Positions 1-6,701 of a DNA stretch of 10,264 bases are shown here, one piece after another. This DNA is from Thalassiosira profunda (Eukaryota > Bacillariophyta > Thalassiosirophyceae > Thalassiosirales > Thalassiosiraceae), in the NCBI GenBank assembly GCA_036939355.1, contig JALLAP010002611.1, positions 1 to 10,264 on the forward strand, in the 5' to 3' direction. The translations under genes and the position numbers were made by a program. Numbering within the stretch: position 1 is the stretch's first letter; the number at the start of each line of letters is the position of its first letter. The notes beneath the pieces were generated by a model that was given only the letters and a program-made list of their open reading frames with translations, had not been told where the DNA came from and made no database searches.

Positions 1-971
1 TGCGGAGGACGCGGGCGCCGAAGCCGCAGCTGAGGAAGCACGCGTTCAAGGTGCGATTGCAATATTGATGTGCACGTGATGTGCATGTGATGTGTAATTT
101 CTCGCTCACCACTGTACTGCGAAAAATAACGACGCAGCCATTCCTGCGCCATCATCCTGAAGATTTAGACGAGGACATTCCTTTACAAATACCTCCCAGC
201 GAGAGTGTGGAATCGCTGGCATCGAAGGGCTCCGTCAAACGGCATCCGCCCCTGCGTTTCGTGTTCTCGGGATACTCCCTCTGGCTCGAGTTGGAACAGC
301 AAGACATCGACGAGAATGGGCAGGGCGACCTCGATCGTGCCATGATCGACGCGGCGGATCGATTTCATCTCGGGGGAGCGATACCCTCGCCTCACGTCAC
401 AGCTTTGTATGGGATCAATACGATTGCGGACGAGGAGGAAGTGCGGCGCATATTTCGGGAGCACGTGGGAGAGATTCTGTTGCAAGAGGCAGAGAAGCGA
501 AGAAGGGATGGCTGTGCTGATGGAAAACTGTGGCCAGATTTGGATGCCACGGGCATAATTGTGGATGTGGAGTTTGATGGGGTGAAGGGGGGCACGATGG
601 ACATGGCATGGGCCGAAGTCAGCCTGGCCACATCGCCGGAGCACGAGAGCATCCTCAATGCTCTTTACGATTTGTTTTGCGCTCGCTCCGCCGGTGACGA
701 GAAGAAGGAAGAGTATGTCCCTCGATCGGGACTGTGGGTGCCGCACCTGTCCCTCTGCTACGACAACCCAGAAGGCCTAGGGCCCAATATGTCTCGATCG
801 GGGGTTGAGGAATTTTTGAGGGAGCAGTGTCCCACTCTCAAAGCAGTGCTGGACGGAGAGGATGGCAGCGTCAAATTCACCAGGGAGGTGAATGCCATAG
901 CTCTGTGGAGAACAGCCGGCACGATGGCCGACTGGGAGTGCCTGGATCGGTTCGAGTTCCCATCCGGTTGA
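1..971 (+). CDS. Cyclic phosphodiesterase-like 2H phosphoesterase (5' partial)
   Basis: Probable cyclic phosphodiesterase of the plant/fungal CPDase family. Family members open ADP-ribose 1'',2''-cyclic phosphate, a by-product of tRNA splicing, and nucleoside 2',3'-cyclic phosphates. Both catalytic signatures are visible: PHVTALYG, with His-x-Thr at 393-401, and VPHLSLCY, with His-x-Ser at 744-752, 117 codons apart. Other family-like segments are YSLWLELE near 275 and the C-terminal NAIALWRTAG/WECLDRFEF region. The 5' end is uncertain. The open frame runs back past an ATG at 90, but a better model has an exon ending at 50 (CAAG^GTGCGA) and an intron of 51-137 (acceptor GACGCAG). Bases 3-50 then read as 16 codons, all ending in G or C, in phase with CCA at 138. 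An acceptor at 168 is an alternative and would use another frame of the first exon. Acidic linkers and a Lys/Glu loop (about 702-720) are lineage-specific. Function is confident; the start is not. Confidence 0.82.
66..98 (+). repeat. Three tandem 11-base units, TGATGTGCACG-like
   Basis: Three adjacent 11-base units start at 66, 77 and 88: TGATGTGCACG, TGATGTGCATG and TGATGTGTAAT. The array lies inside the proposed first intron of the phosphoesterase gene. The in-frame ATG at 90 falls inside the third unit, which makes it a doubtful start codon. A related string occurs in the intron of the EGF gene near 7480-7500. Confidence 0.6.
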
Positions 972-1002
972 TGAAGACTGCAAACAAAGGGACAAGTCTT
1001 CG
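972..1002 (+). other. Stem-loop just after the phosphoesterase stop
   Basis: GAAGACT at 973-979 and AGTCTTC at 995-1001 form a perfect 7-base inverted repeat with a 15-base loop, starting two bases after the stop codon. It would lie in the 3' UTR. A role in 3' end formation or stability is only inference; short inverted repeats also occur by chance. Confidence 0.3.
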
Positions 1003-1051
1003 ATCTGAACTTTACTCTACTCGATGGTTGGAGCCACGAGCAGCCCAACGC

Positions 1052-1249
1052 TCACAACAGATCAGTCATGGAGCTAGCCTGTAAGTTCTGCCAGAAGACG
1101 CCTCGCGTGTCGTCGTGTTGGAGCGCGAATCGAATCATTGCTATTGTGACCATCATGGCCAACGCAAACGTGCCTGCCAGAAAGGTGCCCACCCTCCTGG
1201 AAGAAGTGTGGCTGTTGGCCATGTGATTGATGATGGAGCCGGCCACCAT
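1052..1249 (-). CDS. Possible small single-pass membrane protein
   Basis: A 65-codon frame starting with ATG at 1249. I do not recognise a family. The protein has a short polar N-terminus with an Arg-Arg pair, one strongly hydrophobic segment (roughly residues 20-43, GTFLAGTFALAMMVTIAMIR), then a short polar tail ending SSMTDLL. Codons mostly end in C or G like neighbouring genes, and it fills an otherwise empty 448-base gap. It is convergent with the phosphoesterase and divergent from the gene at 1420, so it completes the strict strand alternation of the window. A pyrimidine-rich CTTCCAG at 1256-1262 (minus strand) could be a splice acceptor with an upstream exon, but I see no convincing donor. 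Against it, a GTAAGT on the plus strand at 1081 could instead mark a 5' intron of the downstream gene. Existence of the gene is plausible, not proven. Confidence 0.4.
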   Translation of the reverse strand: MVAGSIINHMANSHTSSRRVGTFLAGTFALAMMVTIAMIRFALQHDDTRGVFWQNLQASSMTDLL

Positions 1250-1419
1250 TGTGAGCTGGAAGTGGGTAGAATGTGATCAACCGAACGGTTTGGAAATTTC
1301 ATGAAATTCAAAATCTGGAAATTTCAAATGACTTCAATTTTTTAACCAAGACAACCGACCGTTGTGGGGCGTCAATCGAGAGGGTCGCGAGGAGGGCGGC
1401 CGGGCCTGTCCAAAGCGCC
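1250..1419. promoter_or_regulatory. AT-rich divergent promoter with heat-shock-element-like modules
   Basis: This 170-base gap separates the starts of the small minus-strand ORF and the 837-residue gene. GAA at 1293, TTC at 1298 and GAA at 1303 form a canonical three-module nGAAn array. GAA at 1318 and TTC at 1323 continue in the same 5-base register after a 15-base step. TGGAAATTTCA is repeated at 1291-1301 and 1316-1326, and AATTTCATGAAATT (1295-1308) is a perfect palindrome. HSF binding is inference from the motif; the AT-rich stretch stands out from its GC-rich surroundings. Confidence 0.45.
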
Positions 1420-3933
1420 ATGAATTCTGTGAAGATTGCCGCCTACCTGACGCCCAAGCGGGACAACACCGACTCGGAGACGCCCGACTCGAGCGACGAT
1501 AGCGATAAGTCAACGGGGCTTACGGAAAATCAGGCCCGGCTGCTCTACCTCATCGACTTGCACGCGAAGAGGGCCGCCGACAGAGACAGCCAGGACAGGT
1601 GGCTGAGGAAGCAATCTTTGGCAGTGCTCATCTACGAGGGCATCATTGCCGGAATCTTCGACTATGACTACTCGCCGCAGTCGACGCTCGTGGAGAACCG
1701 GCGCGTGTGGGTGAACGTTTCCCAAGAGGGACAGTCCGACATTGAGACCCTGCGCGAAGAGGAGCTTATCAGCGCCCTCCTTGTGTCCTCCAAGTCCCAC
1801 AAGCCCGTCGTCTTGTACCAACCCACCGACAAGGGGCAGGAATTGCTCAAGACGCTGGCACGGAGAGACAAGGAGGCGGTCAACGCCTTTGCGCACAAGC
1901 CAGACTCGCGCGAGCTGTTGCGGACGGCGTGGGACGGCGAGAGCTATTGGCTGGAGTCGGCGTCGGGCTACCGCCGGCGGTCCACCACCACCGACACGGA
2001 GGATGTGTCGTACGTTTCGTCGGCCTACATCCCCCAGACGCTGCGGTACGGCGGCCGCCCCACCATGTCCAACGCCCATCGCGCGCACGAGTCAGGGACG
2101 GCGATGGACAACATTCGCGACAACGATTGCGAGGAGATTGTTACACTCAACTCCGTTTCAGTTATCGTGGCGGAGTACATCCCCTTTGGCGCGAATCAAC
2201 TGGTTCAGTTGAACAACAACGTGGGTTCCACGGAGCGCGTGCAGGGAGGATACATTTCGAGCGTCATTGATGGCGACTCGAGCGGGACGGCGCTCGAGCT
2301 GTCTCCCGAGCTCACGCGCGTCGAGGTGTTGGACTACACCCAGACGAACCACATCAACTTTGAGGCCGACGTTCGCTTTCGCGAGGATCCCGGCGTGGTC
2401 CAAGTCGAAACGTTTGGCGTCTCGATGAACGCCGAGGGCACGTGCTTTTACGGCATGCAGCTGGAGGCCGTGACGAATCGAATCAAGGACAACATCTCGC
2501 TGGACCATCTAAGCCGGATCTTGGTCGACGTCCAGCAAGATTCGTCCTCGATTGTCGACTCGGTCGTGTCGCAATACCAGCGCGATCTGATGGATTTGGT
2601 GTTCATTGGCGATGCCCCCAACCGCAACAAAATCAATTTGATCATTGCCAACGAAATCACTCCCCACCTCACGGCTGGCGAGTACATGGACAAGGGCGAG
2701 TACGAGAACGAATTCAAGCAGGTTGTAGGTGACACGCGGGCGGCCTACGACATTAGCGAGCAAGACACGCTCATCTTCGGCTCGCAGGGCCTGCTGGTGT
2801 GCGGCCCGAGCGCCCGGGACTACGAGCCGCTCCTCTGCGGCTACCTCCAATTCCAGACCCTCGACCTCTTCCTCCAGAACTTCTTCTCGAGGGTGTGGAT
2901 CCTAAATGACGATCTGCAGGCGTCCTACCAGGAGGTGGAGGCGATCGAGTACGATCCCTTGGCACTCGGTCGGTCGCGCGATCGGTTGTCTGCGCTAAGC
3001 AAAGAACTCATCATGCTCGATCAAACTTTGGGCTACCTCGACGAGGCATTGGAGGTGATGAACATTCCGCTCGAGCCGCCCGAGCAGGCCGGCCGGTCGC
3101 TCTACCAGCGGCTGGAACTGTCGGGCATGAAACAGCAACTCCAGCGCCGCGTAAAGGACGTCAAGAAGAATCTGGCGGCGTCGCAGCGCAATCTGGACCT
3201 GCTTCGCGAGCGTGCGGAGGCGGAGACGCAGAACAAGGCGGCGCAACTGGGCCTGGAGCTGGAGAAGAACACAAAGCAGCTGTGCGCCCTCCAATCCTCA
3301 AACGGAGATGCGGCCCGGTCGCTCAAGATCATGCAAACAATCTTTGCTGGCATCCTCGCCTTCGACTTCCTCGACCGCATTACGGGCGACTGGACCGTGC
3401 TCGACACGGAGTGGATGTCTGGGTTCGTCGATACCATGATCAAGGACAACATGCTCGTGTGGTTCGCCGTCAGCATTGTGGCCTGGATCCTTGCGGCCTA
3501 CCTCATTTCGCGGAGGGCCTTCCTCCTCAACTGGAAGAGCCGAGGAAAGACGACGGTGAGCGTCACTGTAAACCGACGGATCGACACGGAGAAGCTCCGG
3601 GAGCTCATCACGGAGAAGGAAAAGACGACAGAGGAGCGTCGCTATGAGGGACAGCAGCACCTGGTCAAGGTGACGTACGAGGAGCCGGCGCCAGCTGAGT
3701 GGGGAGGTGCTTCTCCTGCTGTAACACTCACGTACGACGACAAGCACAGCATCTTGCTCGAGATCACCATGCAGTATAATCGGAGGGATGCGCGGAAGGA
3801 GTCCGCTTTGACGGCCGACGAGCTCAAACAGAAACTGCTGCACGAGCTCGACAATAGGGGCGTATTGACGAGCGACAAGGACTCAAGTTCCGCTCCCCTG
3901 ATCGCAATGGCAAAACGCCGCACCACGAGTTGA
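1420..3933 (+). CDS. Unknown membrane protein with CorA-like stalk and two membrane helices
   Basis: An 837-residue protein from the ATG at 1420 (GCGCCATGA); the frame is open upstream to 1270 but has no earlier ATG. I do not recognise a named family. Residues 10-33 are acidic and Ser/Thr/Pro rich. Residues 36-150 resemble a winged helix: helices around LLYLIDLHA and ISALLVSS, then a strand-turn LYQPTDKGQELL. Residues 240-345 look beta-rich. Residues 475-635 are helical and charged, with coiled-coil character. Two membrane segments follow at about 638-656 (TIFAGILAFDF) and 678-697, ending in ISRRAFLL. A long stalk helix, two close membrane helices and basic residues after the second match the CorA-type Mg2+ transporter layout, but AFDF stands where CorA has its Gly-Met-Asn motif, and there is an extra soluble tail of about 135 residues. 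Magnesium transport is therefore not claimed. The CorA relation is inference; the winged helix is weaker. Confidence 0.75.
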   Translation: MNSVKIAAYLTPKRDNTDSETPDSSDDSDKSTGLTENQARLLYLIDLHAKRAADRDSQDRWLRKQSLAVLIYEGIIAGIFDYDYSPQSTLVENRRVWVNVSQEGQSDIETLREEELISALLVSSKSHKPVVLYQPTDKGQELLKTLARRDKEAVNAFAHKPDSRELLRTAWDGESYWLESASGYRRRSTTTDTEDVSYVSSAYIPQTLRYGGRPTMSNAHRAHESGTAMDNIRDNDCEEIVTLNSVSVIVAEYIPFGANQLVQLNNNVGSTERVQGGYISSVIDGDSSGTALELSPELTRVEVLDYTQTNHINFEADVRFREDPGVVQVETFGVSMNAEGTCFYGMQLEAVTNRIKDNISLDHLSRILVDVQQDSSSIVDSVVSQYQRDLMDLVFIGDAPNRNKINLIIANEITPHLTAGEYMDKGEYENEFKQVVGDTRAAYDISEQDTLIFGSQGLLVCGPSARDYEPLLCGYLQFQTLDLFLQNFFSRVWILNDDLQASYQEVEAIEYDPLALGRSRDRLSALSKELIMLDQTLGYLDEALEVMNIPLEPPEQAGRSLYQRLELSGMKQQLQRRVKDVKKNLAASQRNLDLLRERAEAETQNKAAQLGLELEKNTKQLCALQSSNGDAARSLKIMQTIFAGILAFDFLDRITGDWTVLDTEWMSGFVDTMIKDNMLVWFAVSIVAWILAAYLISRRAFLLNWKSRGKTTVSVTVNRRIDTEKLRELITEKEKTTEERRYEGQQHLVKVTYEEPAPAEWGGASPAVTLTYDDKHSILLEITMQYNRRDARKESALTADELKQKLLHELDNRGVLTSDKDSSSAPLIAMAKRRTTS

Positions 3934-4286
3934 ATGCGCTGACTGCTCAGTGAGCATTCATAGGATCCTCGCTCCCCGGCGTCAAGCCGAACGTTTGAGG
4001 ATCCCGTAAACTAAAGCATCTATGGCCTCAGTCTTTCCTCTCGCGAGGAAGATCTCCTCCGTGTTTGTTTTCAGTGGGCAATGATGCGAACGTCTTTTGT
4101 CTGGTAGGGGTTTCGTTTGCTTTGCGCTCTCACTTTCTTACAACAAAGTAATTGATACAGGTCTTCGCCCGCCCATCATGAATAATATGCATCCCCCGGG
4201 TCCTTTTGCCCAACCCTCGTGTTTAACTCCTTCGGGTCTCTGAACGCCAGCCAGCCCAAGCACATACACCGACCCAGCGCAACCAT
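3934..4286. other. Convergent 3' intergenic region
   Basis: These 353 bases between two converging stop codons show no gene. A small hairpin, TTCCTC-TCGC-GAGGAA, lies near 4035-4050. The interval must hold both 3' UTRs; I see no clear AATAAA signal and no repeat family. Confidence 0.5.
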
Positions 4287-5333
4287 TTACGACGCAAACC
4301 GGTGCCTTCGCAGCTGGGCCTTGAGCTCGTCCACGCCGTGCGTGGTCCCATACTTCGCCGCCCGCGCCAGCCGCTTCTCGATCTCCTCCTTGGGCAGGAG
4401 CGGCGTCTCCTTCTTCTCGACCTTTTGCTTCTTCCCCCCGCCCTGCTGCTTCCCCCCGCCCCCGCCGCCGCCGGACTCCCGCCGCTTGTTTCCGGATTGC
4501 TTCTGCTGCTGCTTTTGTCCCTTGGAACTCTTCTTCTGCTGCTGGTTCCCGCCCTTTCCTTTGTTTCCCCTCTGCTGCTGCTGCCCTCCCTTCTTGGGGC
4601 TGTTCTTCCCCCCGCCCTTGCCGGTCCCGAACCGCTGNTCCCCTCTGCTGCTGCTGCCCTCCCTTCTTGGGGCTGTTCTTCCCCCCGCCCTTGCCGGTCC
4701 CGAACCGCTGCCCGCGCATGTCCTTTTTCTGCTTCTCGGTGGGCTTGATCCCGAAGCGCTTGGCGCGCTGCTCCATCCGCTCCTTGAACGACATGTCCGC
4801 GGTGGCCTTTTCGACGGCCTCTTCTTTGGCGGCCTCCGTCGGTGCTTCGGCCGCCTTCTCCTCAGTTTCCGCCGGCTTTGCCCCCTCTGCAGCAGGCTCC
4901 TCGGCCGCAGGTTGCTCGGCCGCGGGCGCCTCGGCTGATTTCTCTTCCTCGGTGGGCTTCTCCTCTTCAGCTGGCGCCTCTGCGGCCTTGGCCGGGGTGC
5001 TCCCCGCCGGAGGCGCCTCGGCCAGCCCGAATTCCTCTTCATCCAAACGCGCCTGGAGGCGGTTCGCGAGGTCGGCCTTCAGCCCGTCCGTCGCGAGGCC
5101 GCGCTTTGCGAGGGCGGCCTTGAGTTCGGCCACTGATAGAATTCATAGCATCGAATGGCGGTCAAATTATGCGGCGTTAGTGCGGTTGGGTTGGTCTTCA
5201 CATCATATGGTGCACTGCTGCTGGCACTCGGCATTGCGCGGGTGGGTCCGTGTTCGACAGGGACCCCGCCCGCGGCGCCAACCGGCGCCCAAATCTTACC
5301 CTTCATCTTCTTCACATCGGTCTCGTCCGTCAT
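4287..5333 (-). CDS. SARNP: SAP-domain mRNP protein, Tho1/SARNP-like (frame broken at an N)
   Basis: Likely nuclear RNA-binding factor of the Tho1/SARNP (CIP29, MOS11) group, which works with TREX in mRNA export. Two exons are clear. Exon 1 runs 5333-5300 (MTDETDVKKMK plus G), followed by donor GTAAGA. The intron is 5299-5133 (167 bases), with a CACTAAC branch-like site at 5182-5176 and acceptor TATCAG. Exon 2 runs 5132-4287. The splice creates KVAELKAALAKRGL, completing a textbook SAP helix-turn-helix at about residues 6-45. Then come an Ala/Glu/Pro-rich linker (about 58-120), RAKRFG and RGQRFG motifs (133-138, 151-156) typical of the family, a Gln/Lys/Gly-rich stretch, and a basic C-terminal helix ending HRFAS. 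One N at 4638 between two identical 72-base copies shifts the frame. Dropping one copy plus the N gives 268 residues; dropping only the N gives 292. The break looks like an assembly defect, not a pseudogene. Confidence 0.78.
4566..4710. repeat. 72-base exact direct duplication around a single N
   Basis: Bases 4566-4637 and 4639-4710 are identical (beginning TCCCCTCTGCTG and ending CCGAACCGCTG) and are separated only by N at 4638. Each copy encodes 24 residues of the SAP protein, from QRFGTGKG to QQQQRG. This is the pattern left when two contigs with overlapping ends are joined by a one-base gap. A true in-frame tandem repeat with a spurious N is also possible, since 72 is divisible by 3. Confidence 0.95.
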
Positions 5334-5668
5334 GGCGGCGGCGGTGGGGTTGCTTTTCCGGAAGTGGTCGTCGTACTTAGGGGTGGGTTGGGTGCTGGGA
5401 AGTAAGAGGCGTTGAGGCGGAAATGAGAGGACGCGGAGTTGCGAAATCCGCCCCACGCCGAAACGGGCTATCCCCGCGCGTATCCAAATTACTTAGCGTG
5501 TCGATAGTTTTAGATTGCTGACCTCGAGCGGGGCTTTGAGGGGGACTTTGTCGCCCCCTAAATCCTTTCGGGAAGCAGGGCGGGAAGCGGGAAAGGGGAG
5601 CGAGGGGATTAGGTGATGCAAAAAAGCAAGAGGAGCAGCAGGCTGTTATTGATGGCTACGCCCTGACG
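5334..5668. promoter_or_regulatory. Divergent promoter region with possible uORF
   Basis: These 335 bases separate the start of the SAP-protein gene (minus) from that of the proteasome-like gene (plus), so they should hold both promoters and 5' UTRs. Visible elements are TTCCGGAA near 5356, an inverted repeat AGGGGG/CCCCCT around 5538-5560, and a plus-strand 16-codon uORF (ATG at 5616, second in-frame ATG at 5652, TGA at 5664-5666) ending two bases before the main ATG at 5669. No TATA box was convincing. Confidence 0.45.
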
Positions 5669-6676
5669 ATGCCAATCTCCTCCAGGCGCCGCCTCGCCCT
5701 CCTCGTCGGCGCCGCACAGTGCGCCGTCCTCGCCCGATGTTCCAGCAACGCCGCCGGATCCGGCGGGGGCGTCTACGGCGGCCGGCACTCCTACTCCCTC
5801 TCGACGTTCTCGCCGTCGGGGGACCTCGACCAGGTCGTCCGGGCGATGCGCGCGTCGATGCTGGGGGCGCCGATTGTCGCGCTGGCCATTCCGCCGGGTG
5901 AAGAGGATGAACCATCAGATTTTGCAAAGCCCACGAGAGATGATGATGCACCTCCACCCATCAACCCGCTGCCGTCGCGGGGAGGGATCTACCTGTCACT
6001 CCCGCTGCGCTTCCTGGCGACGTCTCCCTTCCTCGTGGACGATGGCACGCCGCGGATCGTGCAGCCTACCTCTACCATCTGCGTCGCCCACACGGGCGTA
6101 GGTGCCGATGGGCGTGCACTGTGCGACGTCGCCGTCAAACTGGCCCTCGATTACAGATACGTGTACGGGGAGGCGATATCGGTGGAGGAGCTGCTCGAGG
6201 GATTGGCAGAGAAAGTGCAGGAGATGACCATGCGGGCCGGGTCGAGACCGTACGGCTGCGCACTGCTGGTGGGTTGTTTGGGCAGCAAGGATGGCAATGA
6301 TGCGCCTGCAATGTATCGCGTGGATCCCAGTGGGGCGGTGGTATTGTTGGGATCAAATGATTCAATGCAAGGCGAAACGACAACAACCAAAGATGCTGGG
6401 AGGAAGGGCTCGGTCGCTTTCCTTGGGAATTGGGATCCCCTTCGACAAAAGAAGGATGCCATCAGAAATCAACTGGGGACGCGTCCATTCGCGAACGAAG
6501 GGGAGGTGCAGGATGCACTGGCAGATGCTGCAAAGCAAACATTACAAGAGGAGGTTCAAATCACGGAGCAAAGTGCATCACCTTCTGGAGAGAAGTCGCA
6601 GGATCAGCCAATACTATTTGCATCCTTGACGCACGAGCGGGGCTTGCAAATATCTCGAATCGTCGGCCAAGAATAG
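5669..6676 (+). CDS. Proteasome alpha-subunit-like protein with N-terminal signal peptide
   Basis: Single-exon protein of 335 residues, related to 20S proteasome alpha subunits (Ntn-hydrolase fold). Recognisable segments are HSYSLSTFSPSGDLDQVVRA at 40-59, matching the alpha-type N-terminal signature (Tyr...FSPxG), and at 137-223 an ICVAHTGVGADGRAL block, a helix with YRYVYGEAISVEELLEGLA, RPYGCALLVGCLG, and MYRVDPSGAV. Alpha subunits are non-catalytic, and no catalytic Thr is seen. Three things are odd. Residues 1-24 look like a signal peptide (SSRRR, then LALLVGAAQCAVLA, possible cleavage after VLA). The usual FQVEYA is replaced by LDQVVRA. Residues 75-105 and about 225-255 carry acidic or polar insertions. 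The protein could act in the ER or, in an alga with a secondary plastid, the periplastid compartment; no Phe follows the predicted cleavage site, unlike plastid-stroma targeting in diatoms. Fold assignment is good; subunit type and location are inference. Confidence 0.75.
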   Translation: MPISSRRRLALLVGAAQCAVLARCSSNAAGSGGGVYGGRHSYSLSTFSPSGDLDQVVRAMRASMLGAPIVALAIPPGEEDEPSDFAKPTRDDDAPPPINPLPSRGGIYLSLPLRFLATSPFLVDDGTPRIVQPTSTICVAHTGVGADGRALCDVAVKLALDYRYVYGEAISVEELLEGLAEKVQEMTMRAGSRPYGCALLVGCLGSKDGNDAPAMYRVDPSGAVVLLGSNDSMQGETTTTKDAGRKGSVAFLGNWDPLRQKKDAIRNQLGTRPFANEGEVQDALADAAKQTLQEEVQITEQSASPSGEKSQDQPILFASLTHERGLQISRIVGQE

Positions 6677-6701
6677 AACATATAATTTACGATGAGAGAA
6701 T

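Noticed and set aside
81..137. Start of the phosphoesterase at 81 or 90
   Set aside because: 81 is GTG, not ATG. The ATG at 90 lies in a small tandem repeat inside a plausible GT-AG intron, so neither is adopted as the start.
1273..1419. Extension of the 837-residue protein upstream to 1273
   Set aside because: The codon at 1273 is GTG and the stretch covers the AT-rich divergent promoter. The first real ATG in frame is 1420.
1510..3843. Long minus-strand frames opposite the 837-residue gene
   Set aside because: They have Arg/Val/Leu-biased composition typical of antisense shadows, no domain features and no consistent starts.
3934..3998. GAGGATCC-like repeats after the 837-residue gene as a mobile-element end
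   Set aside because: AGGATCC occurs twice by short chance matches, with no target duplication, terminal repeats or transposase.
4219..5380. Long plus-strand frames rich in Leu, Pro, Phe and Ser
   Set aside because: These are antisense readings of the Ala/Glu/Lys/Gln-rich SAP protein and its duplicated block.
5155..5415. Plus-strand 86-codon ATG frame with two hydrophobic stretches
   Set aside because: It lies antisense to the first exon, intron and leader of the SAP-protein gene, whose splice model is strongly supported. Part of its hydrophobicity comes from reading Lys/Asp codons backwards. I recognise no family.
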